From contig NZ_QUDR01000004.1 in NCBI RefSeq assembly GCF_003477605.1, positions 131,852 to 195,851 of the forward strand: a DNA stretch of 64,000 nucleotides, in the 5' to 3' direction. Positions 9,371 to 18,722 of this stretch are shown here, piece by piece (the stretch's first letter is position 1; each line of letters opens with the position of its first letter). A program made the translations under genes and the position numbers. The stretch comes from Clostridium sp. AF37-5 (GTDB lineage: Bacteria; Bacillota; Clostridia; Lachnospirales; Lachnospiraceae). The notes beneath the pieces are model-generated. The model saw only the letters and a list, made by a program, of their open reading frames with translations. It had not been told where the DNA came from and ran no database searches.

Positions 9371-10684
9371 TCAGGCACTTTCACTTTCCTTTTTCTCAGG
9401 TTCTTCTTGCTTTTCTTCAAGTGCCGGCACTTCTTTTCCGGCTGCCAAAAGTTTTGGCTCTCCCTCACCGGTAATTACATCTTTGGTAATAATACATTCT
9501 GTCACATCTTCTCTGGATGGCAATTCATACATATATTCCATCATACTCGATTCAAGAATCGCACGCAGTCCTCTAGCACCCGTTTTTCTCTCATTGGAAA
9601 GGCGGGCAACTTCCGTAATCGCGCCATCCTCAAAATCCAATTTCACGCCGTCCAGCGAAAGCAGTTTCTGATACTGCTTCGTAATTGCATTTTTCGGTCT
9701 TGTCAAAATTTCTTTCAACGCCTCTTCATCCAAAAGGTCAAGTGCAACGGTTACCGGCACACGACCGATAAACTCCGGAATTAAACCGAATTTCACAAAA
9801 TCCTGTGGCAATGCCTGTTTAAACAACTCACCGATATTCTGCTCGGTCGGATCTGCTATGTCCGCATTAAACCCGATGGATTTTTTATCAATACGGGAAC
9901 TGATAATCTTATCCAGTCCGTCAAAAGCACCACCGCAGATAAACAAAATATTTGTCGTATTGATATGGAAAAACTCCTGCTGCGGATGCTTGCGTCCGCC
10001 CTGTGGCGGAACACTGGCTTCTGTTCCCTCCAAGATTTTCAAAAGTGCCTGCTGTACGCCTTCACCGGAAACATCACGGGTAATGGATACATTTTCTGCT
10101 TTTTTTGTGATTTTATCAATCTCATCGAGATAAATAATACCATGCTCAGCACGCTTAATATCATAATCCGCTGCCTGAATGATTTTGAGAAGAATGTTTT
10201 CAACATCTTCTCCGACATATCCTGCTTCCGTCAATGTCGTTGCATCTGCAATTGCAAACGGAACATTCAAAATTTTAGCAAGCGTCTGCGCCAGATATGT
10301 CTTACCGGAGCCGGTCGGACCTACCATCAAAATATTACTCTTTTGCAGTTCAACGTCCATATCGGCGCCATTCATAATTCTCTTATAGTGATTGTAAACT
10401 GCTACAGAAAGTGCTTTTTTTGCATCCTCCTGTCCAACTACATATTCATCCAAAAAGGCTTTGATTTCTTTTGGTTTTAAAAGATTGATTTCTGTTTCCT
10501 CTTCCGGCGTATCAAAATCGTCCTGAAATTCTTCCGCCAAAATTTCATCACAGAGGTCAATACATTCGTCACATATATATACTCCATTTGGTCCTGCAAT
10601 CAGCTTGTGAACCTGCTTCTCTGTCTTTCCACAAAAGGAGCAGTGAACCATTGGCATATTAGTATCGTTATTTTTTCCTGCCAT
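9371..10684 (-). CDS. clpX: ClpX ATPase subunit of the ClpXP protease
   Basis: Unfoldase that selects substrates and feeds them to ClpP. The N-terminal zinc-binding domain has C-x2-C (CSFCGK) and C-x2-C (CDEC). Then come Walker A GPTGSGKT, the pore loop GYVGEDV and Walker [10 protein letters not shown]. The tail is Glu/Lys-rich. The start is placed at 10684 (MAGKNNDTN), which has GGAGG upstream; an ATG at 10702 overlaps that ribosome site and is less likely. It follows clpP by about 70 bp, with a GC-rich hairpin between them. Confidence 0.96.
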   Translation of the reverse strand: MAGKNNDTNMPMVHCSFCGKTEKQVHKLIAGPNGVYICDECIDLCDEILAEEFQDDFDTPEEETEINLLKPKEIKAFLDEYVVGQEDAKKALSVAVYNHYKRIMNGADMDVELQKSNILMVGPTGSGKTYLAQTLAKILNVPFAIADATTLTEAGYVGEDVENILLKIIQAADYDIKRAEHGIIYLDEIDKITKKAENVSITRDVSGEGVQQALLKILEGTEASVPPQGGRKHPQQEFFHINTTNILFICGGAFDGLDKIISSRIDKKSIGFNADIADPTEQNIGELFKQALPQDFVKFGLIPEFIGRVPVTVALDLLDEEALKEILTRPKNAITKQYQKLLSLDGVKLDFEDGAITEVARLSNERKTGARGLRAILESSMMEYMYELPSREDVTECIITKDVITGEGEPKLLAAGKEVPALEEKQEEPEKKESESA

Positions 10685-10717
10685 CGTTTTACGAGCCTCC
10701 ATCCATCTAATATGGCA

Positions 10718-10748
10718 AAATGGCGCCGGCGTTTCGGCGGCACCATTT
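10718..10748 (-). other. GC-rich hairpin between clpP and clpX
   Basis: An imperfect inverted repeat (AAATGGCGCCGGCG against CGGCGGCACCATTT, loop of 3). On the minus strand it lies just after the clpP stop and before the clpX ribosome site. No T-run follows, so it is more likely an mRNA processing or 3'-end stabilising structure than a terminator. Confidence 0.5.
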
Positions 10749-10755
10749 CACTTGT

Positions 10756-11361
10756 TTATTCTTTTTCTTTTGCTGCGTTACGGCTTTCTACGATTTCATC
10801 AATCAAGCCATATGCTTTTGCTTCTTCTGCGCTCATGAAATTATCGCGCTCTGTATCTTCTGCAATCTTCTCTACTGACTGTCCGGTATTTGCTGCTAAA
10901 ATCTCGTTTAACTTTTTCTTCGTCTTTAAGATATTTTCAGCAACAATCTGAATTTCAGTTGCCTGTCCTTTTGCCCCACCGGAAGGCTGGTGAATCATCA
11001 CCTCTGCATTCGGAAGAGCTAAACGTTTGCCCTTGGCACCACTGGATAACAAAAATGCTCCCATACTGGCTGCCATACCGATACAGATTGTAGATACATC
11101 ACATTTGATATAATTCATTGTATCGTAAATTGCCATACCGGCTGTTACGGAACCACCCGGACTGTTGATATACAGCTGAATGTCCTTGTTCGGATCTTCC
11201 GATTCCAAAAACAAAAGCTGTGCAACAACCAAACTTGCGGTCTGATCATTTACCTCGTCTGCGAGGAAAATAATTCTTTCTTTTAAAAGGCGTGAATAAA
11301 TGTCATAAGAACGTTCACCGCCACGACTTGTCTGTTCAATCACGTAAGGTACTAATGCCAT
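10756..11361 (-). CDS. clpP: ClpP protease catalytic subunit
   Basis: Serine peptidase forming the tetradecameric ClpP barrel. The 201 residues carry catalytic Ser in [11 protein letters not shown] and His in MIHQPSGG, with the family opening [20 protein letters not shown]. Length is standard. A ribosome site (GGAGG) precedes the ATG. It lies between tig and clpX, the usual Firmicutes arrangement. Confidence 0.97.
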   Translation of the reverse strand: MALVPYVIEQTSRGGERSYDIYSRLLKERIIFLADEVNDQTASLVVAQLLFLESEDPNKDIQLYINSPGGSVTAGMAIYDTMNYIKCDVSTICIGMAASMGAFLLSSGAKGKRLALPNAEVMIHQPSGGAKGQATEIQIVAENILKTKKKLNEILAANTGQSVEKIAEDTERDNFMSAEEAKAYGLIDEIVESRNAAKEKE

Positions 11362-11391
11362 TGCGAGATACCTCCATTCTTTTTGAATTGA

Positions 11392-12708
11392 TTATTTCTC
11401 TTCTTTGTCTTCTTCTGCAGGCTCTACTTCTACTGCATTTTTCACAACAAAGTCAACTGCCTTCTGAACAGCAAGATCTTTACCAATCTGCTCTTTTTCA
11501 GCATCGCCAATCATTTCTTTAATCTTGTCCACTTCCATCTGATACATGTTTGCCATGTTCTCGATTTCTTTGTCAATGTCTTTTGCTGTTGCTTTGATTT
11601 TCTCAGCGTCAACAATTGCTTCAAGAGCAAGACGAGTACGAATTCTCTTCTCAGCTTCCGGTTTCATCTGTCCCATCAATGCATCTACTGTCATGCCGGT
11701 CATCTGCATGTACTGGTCAAAGGAAAGACCCTGACTTGACAATCTTCCGGCAAACTCCTGAATCATCTGCTGTGTCTGCTCATCAACCATTGGTTCAGGC
11801 AGTTCTACTGTAATATTTTCTACTACTTTTTCTACTACTTCGTTTTCTTTTTCTCTCTTTGCTTCTTCTTTTCTGCGCTCTGTCAAGTTTTTCTTAACAC
11901 TTGCTTTATACTCTTTGAGTGTCTCAAATTCAGAAACTTCGCTGGCAAATTCATCATCCAGTTTTGGAAGTTCTTTCTTCTTAATCTCTTTTACTGTAAC
12001 TTTGAAAAGAGCCGGTTTACCTTTCAAAGAAGCTTCATGATACTCTTCCGGGAAAGTTACATTTACATCAACTTCCTCGCCAGCTTTTTTACCAACTAAC
12101 TGGTCTTCGAATGTATCAATAAATGAGTGACTTCCGATTACCAAAGAGTAATCCTCGCCTTTGCCGCCCTGGAATGGCTCACCATCCACAAAACCTTCAA
12201 AGTCGATGACTGCTGTATCATCTTTTTTAATACCGCGGTTTTCAACAGTAATCATACGACTGTTCTGCTCACGTACTTTGTCGATTTCTGCATTGACATC
12301 AGCTGCCATAACTTTTACCGTTTTCTTCTCTACTTCGATTCCTTTATAGTCACCAAGAGTAACTTCCGGTTTTACGGCTACTGTAGCTGTAAATATAAAG
12401 TCTTTCCCTTTTTCGATTTCTACAACATCAATTTCCGGACGAGATACGATTTCCAAGCCGCTCTCTTTTGCTGCTTCTTCGTAAGCATCCGGAATTGCAA
12501 AGTTTGCTGCATCTTCATAAAAAACTTCCGGTCCGTAAAGTTTCTCTACCATTTTACGTGGTGCTTTACCTTTACGAAAGCCCTGAATGATGATGTTTTT
12601 CTTGTTTTTGTTATAAGATTTTACCATTGCCTCTTCAAATGCATCTGCATCTACGGTAATGGTGATTTTTGCCATGCTCTTTTCTAAATTTTCTACTGTG
12701 TAACTCAT
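11392..12708 (-). CDS. tig: Trigger factor, ribosome-associated chaperone and prolyl isomerase
   Basis: Binds nascent chains at the ribosome exit. About 438 residues: ribosome-binding domain with the signature GFRKGKAP, central FKBP-type PPIase domain (DDTAVIDFEGFVDGEPFQGGKG region) and a long charged helical C-terminal domain. The start at 12708 (MSYTVENLEK) follows GGAGG by 8 nt; an upstream in-frame codon at 12756 lies inside the preceding gene. Likely co-transcribed with clpP and clpX. Confidence 0.96.
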   Translation of the reverse strand: MSYTVENLEKSMAKITITVDADAFEEAMVKSYNKNKKNIIIQGFRKGKAPRKMVEKLYGPEVFYEDAANFAIPDAYEEAAKESGLEIVSRPEIDVVEIEKGKDFIFTATVAVKPEVTLGDYKGIEVEKKTVKVMAADVNAEIDKVREQNSRMITVENRGIKKDDTAVIDFEGFVDGEPFQGGKGEDYSLVIGSHSFIDTFEDQLVGKKAGEEVDVNVTFPEEYHEASLKGKPALFKVTVKEIKKKELPKLDDEFASEVSEFETLKEYKASVKKNLTERRKEEAKREKENEVVEKVVENITVELPEPMVDEQTQQMIQEFAGRLSSQGLSFDQYMQMTGMTVDALMGQMKPEAEKRIRTRLALEAIVDAEKIKATAKDIDKEIENMANMYQMEVDKIKEMIGDAEKEQIGKDLAVQKAVDFVVKNAVEVEPAEEDKEEK

Positions 12709-12733
12709 TTTGTTTTCCTCCAATTTTCTTTCC

Positions 12734-13876
12734 TTAATAAATTCGATAATTTCCACTTAATGCTAACAATGCAAACAAATACAGACAATTATCATAATAT
12801 CTTCTCTCACCTTTACGAAGCGGTGTATTCCAGAAACGCTCTACACATTCTTTCGCATAAGGTCCGTTTGCAGCCAGAGACGCCTGTGCATTCGTAGCAA
12901 TCATAGCTACCGGATGCAGTGCCGGTTGTTCAATCACCGTACCGTCAATCTCGTATATTTTAAATTCTTCATCTTTGTGCGTTTCACAGAAGAATTTCTG
13001 CACTTTATTATTATTCTCAACATTCCACTCATCTGCTGCAAACCACTCGTAATCAAGACCGATGTTTGCAATAACACGGTAAGAATCGCTGTAATACCAG
13101 TCATGGCGTCCACCAAAGACATCCTGCTCTTTCTCGTATGGTGTTCCATCATAGTAAGCATACTCAGCAGCCAGTCCGGTGTCTTTATGACACGCTTTTT
13201 TCAAATACTCACGACTTGCCTTTGCTGCCTTTTTCCAGAATGGACGGTCTTCTTCATTTGCCCACATACTGAACAACTCATAAAAATGAGCACAATGATA
13301 GGATGGATCACTGAACTTGCGGCTCGGAATGAATCGAATCAAATAATTCTCCGGCTCCATAATCGGATCTCCCGGCTCTTTCTCACCGTTGTGGATACAA
13401 GCACTTAAAATGTTTCTTGCTTCCTGTGAGTAATTGAAAATGCCTTCGCCGTCACCCCAGCGGTGGGAGGCAAAGAACAATGCCATTGCAAAAAATTCTT
13501 CTCCATCCGGCGCCGGTCCTAAATCATTCTTTTCACCGGTCGTCTTGCATGACCATGCAAAATATCCTTTATTATAACCATCTTCCATGTACATATAAGT
13601 TCTTGCCCATTTCCAAACACGGTCAAACTCATTTTTCATGTCCATCTGTACACACATCATCATAGCATATGACATACCCTCTGTACGGGCATCGAAATTA
13701 CCGGTATCTTCAAAATATCCCATATCGTCGCCAGCTTCAAAATAGAATTTCTCATCATCCGGACCATAAAATACGGTATGGAAAGCATCTTTGAGTTTTT
13801 GATCAATTTCCTTCTGTGAATGCCCAAGTTCCGCGAACACATTGCGGTACTGTCCTGTGTAAAACGCACCTTTCAT
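12734..13876 (-). CDS. GH8 reducing-end xylose-releasing exo-oligoxylanase
   Basis: Predicted to release xylose from the reducing end of xylo-oligosaccharides in the cytoplasm (EC 3.2.1.156, Rex). The 380 residues have no signal peptide. The GH8 acid Glu is E66 in ARTEGMSYAMM, and GPAPDGEEFFAMALFFAS and YYSDSYRV match the active-site stretches of the Bacillus halodurans-type enzyme. It lies between glmM and tig with 31 and 25 bp gaps, an unexpected place for a fibre-degrading enzyme. GH8 membership is clear; Rex specificity rests on overall similarity. Confidence 0.9.
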   Translation of the reverse strand: MKGAFYTGQYRNVFAELGHSQKEIDQKLKDAFHTVFYGPDDEKFYFEAGDDMGYFEDTGNFDARTEGMSYAMMMCVQMDMKNEFDRVWKWARTYMYMEDGYNKGYFAWSCKTTGEKNDLGPAPDGEEFFAMALFFASHRWGDGEGIFNYSQEARNILSACIHNGEKEPGDPIMEPENYLIRFIPSRKFSDPSYHCAHFYELFSMWANEEDRPFWKKAAKASREYLKKACHKDTGLAAEYAYYDGTPYEKEQDVFGGRHDWYYSDSYRVIANIGLDYEWFAADEWNVENNNKVQKFFCETHKDEEFKIYEIDGTVIEQPALHPVAMIATNAQASLAANGPYAKECVERFWNTPLRKGERRYYDNCLYLFALLALSGNYRIY

Positions 13877-13907
13877 TCGTTACTCTCCTTTATTTTGTTT
13901 CTTTCTA

Positions 13908-15254
13908 TTAATCTGGTACATGACCTTTTTCATGTAAAACTTTAACAATCTTATCCACATTTTCCCTGCACATCTCATCGGTCTCAGCTTCTACCATAAC
14001 ACGAATCAATGGCTCCGTACCGCTCTCGCGAAGCAAAAGCCGTCCGGCATCTCCAAGGCTTTCCGTTACTTCTTTCGCAGCCTTCTGTACATCTTCGTCT
14101 TCTCTTGCTGCTACTTTATCCTTTACTTTGACATTTTCCAAAAGCTGTGGATAAATCACTAGATCGCCTGTCAGCATCGACATCGGCTTTCCATAATGAA
14201 GCCATGCTTCCATAATCATAAGAGATGTCAGAATACCGTCTCCGGTTACTGCATGCTCCTTGAATATGATATGACCGGACTGTTCACCGCCAATCACATA
14301 GCCGTTTGCCATCATGTTCTCACAGACATACTTATCACCAACGGCTGTCTGCTCATAATGAATCCCCAGTTTATCAAAAGCCTTGTACAATCCCATGTTT
14401 GACATAACTGTCGTAACTACGGTGTCGTCCTTTAACTTGCCTTGCTCTTTGAGGTATTTGCCACAAAGATACAAAATGTGGTCACCATCAATCACCTTGC
14501 CATCATCATCAACGGCAAGACAACGGTCTGCATCACCATCATAAGCGAATCCGATATCCGCACCGGTATCATAAACCAATGCCTGAAGGACTTCGATATG
14601 AGTGGAACCACACTCACGGTTAATATTGGTACCGTTTGGCTCATCGTGGCGGGCAATCACCTGCGCACCCATTGATTCAAAGATTTCTTTTGCAATCATA
14701 GAAGCGGATCCATTTGCCAAATCCAACGCAACCGTTTTTCCGTCAAACGGTTCTTTCACCAAATCTTTCAAATACTCGATATACTCGTCTCTTCCCTTTG
14801 TGTAATCGAAACAGCGGCCAATTGCCTCACGTTTCGCCATCGGAATTTCTTCGCTTTCACCATCGATATACTTCTCAATCTGTTCTTCAATCTCCGGCTC
14901 TAACTTATGACCTTTGCCATTGATTACCTTAATACCATTATCAAAATATGGATTGTGGCTTGCCGAAATCATAATTCCACAATCAAAGTTCTCTTTTCGC
15001 ACCAGATATGACACACTCGGCGTCGTAGTTACATGCAATTCATATACGTCCGCACCGCTTGCTGTCAATCCACTTGCCAGTGCAGTTTCAAACATATAGC
15101 CGGATAATCTGGTATCTTTTCCGATTACCACACGTACCTTATGGTCTTCTTTCTGAAAATAATTTCCCAAAAAGCGGCCAACTTTGTATGCATGTTCCAC
15201 ATTCAAAGTCACATTGGCTTCTCCGCGAAATCCATCCGTTCCAAAGTACTTCAT
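13908..15254 (-). CDS. glmM: Phosphoglucosamine mutase
   Basis: Converts glucosamine-6-phosphate to glucosamine-1-phosphate for UDP-GlcNAc and peptidoglycan synthesis. About 448 residues: opening MKYFGTDGFRGEAN, active-site phosphoserine loop MISASHNP, metal loop DGDADR and phosphate-binding RESGTEPLIRVM near the C-terminus. The start at 15254 has GGAG 6 nt upstream; codons further upstream lack support. A good promoter (15329-15357) precedes it, so glmM probably leads the long downstream run. Confidence 0.97.
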   Translation of the reverse strand: MKYFGTDGFRGEANVTLNVEHAYKVGRFLGNYFQKEDHKVRVVIGKDTRLSGYMFETALASGLTASGADVYELHVTTTPSVSYLVRKENFDCGIMISASHNPYFDNGIKVINGKGHKLEPEIEEQIEKYIDGESEEIPMAKREAIGRCFDYTKGRDEYIEYLKDLVKEPFDGKTVALDLANGSASMIAKEIFESMGAQVIARHDEPNGTNINRECGSTHIEVLQALVYDTGADIGFAYDGDADRCLAVDDDGKVIDGDHILYLCGKYLKEQGKLKDDTVVTTVMSNMGLYKAFDKLGIHYEQTAVGDKYVCENMMANGYVIGGEQSGHIIFKEHAVTGDGILTSLMIMEAWLHYGKPMSMLTGDLVIYPQLLENVKVKDKVAAREDEDVQKAAKEVTESLGDAGRLLLRESGTEPLIRVMVEAETDEMCRENVDKIVKVLHEKGHVPD

Positions 15255-15328
15255 GTCAAACTCCAATCTGCCTTTATGGCACAACAATTAAAATGGGCAT
15301 AGTTCACCCAAAATCTCATATGTACTAC

Positions 15329-15357
15329 ATTATACACAAAGGAGGTTAAAAAAGCAA
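15329..15357 (-). promoter_or_regulatory. Sigma-A type promoter of glmM
   Basis: On the minus strand TTGCTT (15352-15357), 17 bp spacer and a perfect TATAAT (15329-15334), about 75 bp upstream of the glmM ATG. It lies between recX and glmM, so it separates the recA-recX unit from the glmM run. Confidence 0.7.
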
Positions 15358-15391
15358 CCAAAACTTACCGAAGTGCTTTGCACCCGCCATT

Positions 15392-15898
15392 TTAGCTGCT
15401 TTCTCTTTCTTTCATTTCTCTCATTACCCGCGAAATGACGGGAAAGGAAAAACCTTTCCTCGCCAGATAAGCGGTTATTTTATTCAACTGTGTATACTCC
15501 ATATCGGACAATCTCTGTCCTTTTATCTTTTTTTGAATCAAGTGCTCAATGGCAACGGATTCGTCTTCTATCTCGTATCCTTCCATCGCCATGGAAAGTA
15601 TTTCCGGTGGAACTCCTTTGTTTTTTAATTTAAACGAAATCTCCTTGCGGCTTCTTCTTCCTTTATGAAAAGAAATGTAATTTTCCGCATAGCGCCTGTC
15701 ATCCAGATAACCAAACCCAGATACGTACTGCATCGCTGCTTCGGATGCCGTTTCCGAAAAGCCGGCACGGTACAAACGGTCTCTTAATTCCTTCTCCGTC
15801 CTGTCCTGCTGCAAAAGCAGACGCATCGCCTTTTCTTTTGCCTTTCTTACTTCTTCCGGCTCTTTCGCCGCCTTTTCCATCGGCTCGTTCTGATTCAT
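15392..15898 (-). CDS. recX: Regulatory protein RecX
   Basis: Modulates RecA filaments. The 168-residue basic, helical protein has the three-helix repeat pattern of RecX, including LLLQQDRTEKELRDRLYRAG and FGYLDDRRYAENYI. It lies 3 bp after the recA stop, the classical recA-recX arrangement, and is presumably expressed from the LexA-controlled recA promoter. Confidence 0.93.
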   Translation of the reverse strand: MNQNEPMEKAAKEPEEVRKAKEKAMRLLLQQDRTEKELRDRLYRAGFSETASEAAMQYVSGFGYLDDRRYAENYISFHKGRRSRKEISFKLKNKGVPPEILSMAMEGYEIEDESVAIEHLIQKKIKGQRLSDMEYTQLNKITAYLARKGFSFPVISRVMREMKERESS

Positions 15899-15901
15899 CG
15901 A

Positions 15902-16969
15902 TTACTCATCCTTTTTGGCTGTTTTCTTTGCCGGTGTTTTTTTCTCTTCCTCTGCTGTTTCTTCTTCCTCCGATGCATTTGGCAGACACTTCGCACGGAC
16001 TGCTGTATCAACTTCAGCAAAGACATCCGGATGTTCCGTCAAATACTTCTTCGCATTCTCACGGCCCTGTCCGATCTTCTCTCCATGATAGGAATACCAC
16101 GCACCACTTTTAATAATGATGTCATTCTTCGCTGCCAAGTCAAGTAAGTCTCCCTCACGCGAAATTCCTTTACCAAACATGATATCAAATTCTGCTTCCT
16201 GGAATGGCGGTGCCACCTTATTCTTTACTACTTTTACGCGAACACGGTTTCCGACTTTTTCTCCGCCCTGGGATAATGTCTCGATTCTTCTTACGTCCAG
16301 ACGAACAGAAGCATAAAACTTCAGTGCACGACCACCGGTTGTCGTCTCCGGATTACCAAACATGACACCAATCTTCTCACGAAGCTGGTTGATAAAGATA
16401 ACGGTACAGTTTGATTTGTTAATTACACTTGTCAATTTACGAAGTGCCTGGCTCATCAAGCGGGCCTGCAATCCCACATGAGAATCTCCCATTTCACCGT
16501 CAATCTCCTGTTTTGGAACCAAAGCAGCCACCGAGTCCACAATTACAATATCCACTGCTCCGGAACGTACCATCGTCTCTGTAATTTCCATCGCCTGCTC
16601 TCCACTGTCCGGCTGGGAAATATAAAGCTCATCAATATTTACTCCAATATTCTTTGCATAAATCGGGTCCAGTGCGTGCTCCGCATCAATAAACCCTGCG
16701 ATACCACCCTGCTTCTGCACTTCTGCTACCATATGAAGCGCAACCGTCGTCTTACCACTGGACTCCGGACCGTAAATCTCCACGATACGTCCCTTCGGAA
16801 TACCACCAACTCCCAGTGCTAAATCTAAACTCAAAGAACCGGTCGGTACTGACTCTACCTGCATGTGTCTGGTATCTCCCAGTTTCATAATCGAACCCTG
16901 TCCATAATTTTTTTCAATCTGTGCAATCGCTGCCTCCAGCGCTTTTACCTTATTTGGATCTTTCTGCAT
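15902..16969 (-). CDS. recA: Recombinase RecA
   Basis: DNA strand-exchange ATPase and SOS co-protease. About 355 residues: Walker [10 protein letters not shown], Walker [13 protein letters not shown]-binding loop segments including [19 protein letters not shown], and an acidic/Lys tail typical of clostridial RecA. Two starts are possible. The ATG at 16969 (MQKDPNK) is 8 nt from AGGAGG, whereas the ATG at 16975 is only 2 nt away, so 16969 is preferred. Confidence 0.97.
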   Translation of the reverse strand: MQKDPNKVKALEAAIAQIEKNYGQGSIMKLGDTRHMQVESVPTGSLSLDLALGVGGIPKGRIVEIYGPESSGKTTVALHMVAEVQKQGGIAGFIDAEHALDPIYAKNIGVNIDELYISQPDSGEQAMEITETMVRSGAVDIVIVDSVAALVPKQEIDGEMGDSHVGLQARLMSQALRKLTSVINKSNCTVIFINQLREKIGVMFGNPETTTGGRALKFYASVRLDVRRIETLSQGGEKVGNRVRVKVVKNKVAPPFQEAEFDIMFGKGISREGDLLDLAAKNDIIIKSGAWYSYHGEKIGQGRENAKKYLTEHPDVFAEVDTAVRAKCLPNASEEEETAEEEKKTPAKKTAKKDE

Positions 16970-16990
16970 GTTCATACCCTCCTGATTATC

Positions 16991-17043
16991 CGAACGGATG
17001 TTCTGTATGTATCTATACTATCCTATCCGCTCTTTGTTGTCAA
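16991..17043 (-). promoter_or_regulatory. recA promoter with overlapping LexA (SOS) box
   Basis: On the minus strand TTGACA (17038-17043), 17 bp spacer, TAGTAT (17015-17020). Just downstream at 16991-17004 is AGAACATCCGTTCG, which fits the Gram-positive LexA operator CGAAC-N4-GTTCG/T read on either strand. Its position over the expected transcription start (about 17008) is right for repression. LexA itself is not in the window. Confidence 0.88.
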
Positions 17044-17096
17044 CTATTTTCTTCATTATAAAGTACAATCTTCCCCATTTCCAGTGTCGTCTGTCC

Positions 17097-17115
17097 GTTT
17101 CAGCCCCTCTGAAAC
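17097..17115. other. Short inverted repeat downstream of the C39-like gene
   Basis: GTTTCAG-CCCCT-CTGAAAC, a perfect 7-bp stem with a 5-nt loop, 8 bp beyond the stop of the secreted C39-like protein and upstream of the recA promoter. No T-run follows on the minus strand, so a terminator role is only possible. Confidence 0.4.
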
Positions 17116-17122
17116 GACTGAA

Positions 17123-18691
17123 TCAACTTTTTACACCAAGGCGGTACGAAGTTTTTACCTTATATTTGTCAGAAACGGTAATGACTTTTCCATCCCATGG
17201 GTCAATCGCCACCAAATCAGACACTGAAATCCCGCTGCCATCCCCTGTCTTTTTACAGCCGATGATCGTTATCCAGTGCTGTGGTGTATTTCCGGTTACG
17301 TGAAGAATAGAAGGTTTTCCTGCCATTAATTCATTGTATGCCGCCTGCAAAACAGCTGCCTCTGAAGCGTAAGATTTCGTCGTATAGCCACCTTTGCTCC
17401 ACACGCAGTCTACATTTGTAGAACTACTCCAATAACTGTGTGGACTTGTTACCGTACCGGTCAAAATAGCGTTACAGTATGCAAGTGCATACGAAGCACA
17501 CGCCTTTTTCTCAAGTGCTGTTCCATTGCTCTGGTACCCGACTGCCGCTATCTTTGCTGCGTCATAAGAAAGTGTCATATTGCTTCCACCGGATAAAGCC
17601 CCTACAGTAAATTCCCGGTTAATCAATATGATGTCTGTTTTTGTCACATCACGGATGGCTACAAGATAACGGTACGTTCCCTCTGTCAGTTTACCAAATG
17701 TAATAGCCGAATCGGCAGTAGAAACCGTTCCAAAGCAACTGTCTCCATTCCATTTCTTTTGCAGCATAACCTTTCCCGATTTGTCATATACCGAAACACT
17801 AAATAAGGAAATTGAATATCTGGAAGCAATCATCCCTTTCAGTGTAAAAGCATGTCCCACTAACAGTCTTGCTGGGTATGTGGCACCGGAAACAAATGCT
17901 GCCGGTGTCGGTTTTGCGATTTTCTCCCAGACAAAACGCCATTTTTTATTTCTTTTCCGTGTACCTAACGTAAGCGTATTTCCCTCGGCACATACAAACG
18001 CCTTGGCTCCGACACACTTCAGATACGTGCTTCCCCCACTTCCCTGATAAAGGGAAAATATCTGATTGTTATCTTTTTTACTATATTTTTTCTGCACCAG
18101 CGAATTTGACGCTTTATGATAAGTAAGATAAAGACTGCTGTTTTCATTTTTCAGGCGAATCTTTTTACCGCCGGCACTTTCAACCTTCCACATACGGCAG
18201 GCATTGTCGCCCTTGGTCCACAGAGAAACCGCAGCATTTTCTGCCATGGAAGAATTCTTCACTTCCATGACAAGCTCTTTTTTATCCTGTGAGGCAATAT
18301 AATAATATCCCACCGATTTATGTACCGTCTGATTTATCGTGATTTCATATTTTTTCTTTTCAAAATACAAATGCGTCAATTTCTTTTTCCCTGAGGTTGT
18401 TGTGACGCAGAGTGTGTACCAGCCTTTCTTTTTTATGGAAAGTATTTTTTCACTCTTTTTAATTTTCTTTCCCTTTTTCCATACTTTTCCTGATGTGCTG
18501 CGAATTTTCCCTTGTCGAAATGAGATTTTCTTTGTAGATTTCGCCAGCATTTTTTTCTCCAATGCCGCAACCGAACCGTCATCTTTTGCCTTTTCTTTGG
18601 CATGAGAAGGCACCGGTGCCAAAATAAGCACCAGTGCCAGAATACTTCCTATAATTCCCACGCATGCAAACCGCAGTCTGTTTTTTATCAT
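17123..18691 (-). CDS. Secreted protein with ricin-type lectin-like region and C39-like papain-fold peptidase domain
   Basis: 522 residues with an N-terminal signal peptide (hydrophobic GIIGSILALVLILAP, cleavage near SHA-KEK). A Lys-rich linker leads to a beta-trefoil-like stretch (about 110-250) with repeated YYIAS..., LYLTY... and TYLKC... patterns resembling ricin B-type folds. After an Ig-like middle segment the C-terminal 150 residues look like peptidase C39_2, with candidate triad C398 (KKACASYALAY), H472 (TPQHWITIIG) and D497 (AIDPWDG). No ABC transporter or bacteriocin precursor is adjacent. Substrate unknown; probably a cell-surface cysteine peptidase. Confidence 0.75.
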   Translation of the reverse strand: MIKNRLRFACVGIIGSILALVLILAPVPSHAKEKAKDDGSVAALEKKMLAKSTKKISFRQGKIRSTSGKVWKKGKKIKKSEKILSIKKKGWYTLCVTTTSGKKKLTHLYFEKKKYEITINQTVHKSVGYYYIASQDKKELVMEVKNSSMAENAAVSLWTKGDNACRMWKVESAGGKKIRLKNENSSLYLTYHKASNSLVQKKYSKKDNNQIFSLYQGSGGSTYLKCVGAKAFVCAEGNTLTLGTRKRNKKWRFVWEKIAKPTPAAFVSGATYPARLLVGHAFTLKGMIASRYSISLFSVSVYDKSGKVMLQKKWNGDSCFGTVSTADSAITFGKLTEGTYRYLVAIRDVTKTDIILINREFTVGALSGGSNMTLSYDAAKIAAVGYQSNGTALEKKACASYALAYCNAILTGTVTSPHSYWSSSTNVDCVWSKGGYTTKSYASEAAVLQAAYNELMAGKPSILHVTGNTPQHWITIIGCKKTGDGSGISVSDLVAIDPWDGKVITVSDKYKVKTSYRLGVKS

Positions 18692-18722
18692 TCTTTTGTT
18701 TCCTTTACTTTTTCATTGAAAA

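Noticed and set aside
9346..9468. Upstream extension of lon by about 41 codons
   Set aside because: It overlaps the clpX 3' end, is Lys-rich and unlike Lon; the ATG at 9345 has a ribosome site and a normal N-terminus.
9278..10480. Several plus-strand open frames opposite clpX
   Set aside because: Fully antisense to clpX with no ribosome site or recognisable sequence.
15338..15350. Strong AAAGGAGG on the plus strand
   Set aside because: No start codon follows at suitable distance; it is a chance match inside the glmM promoter spacer.
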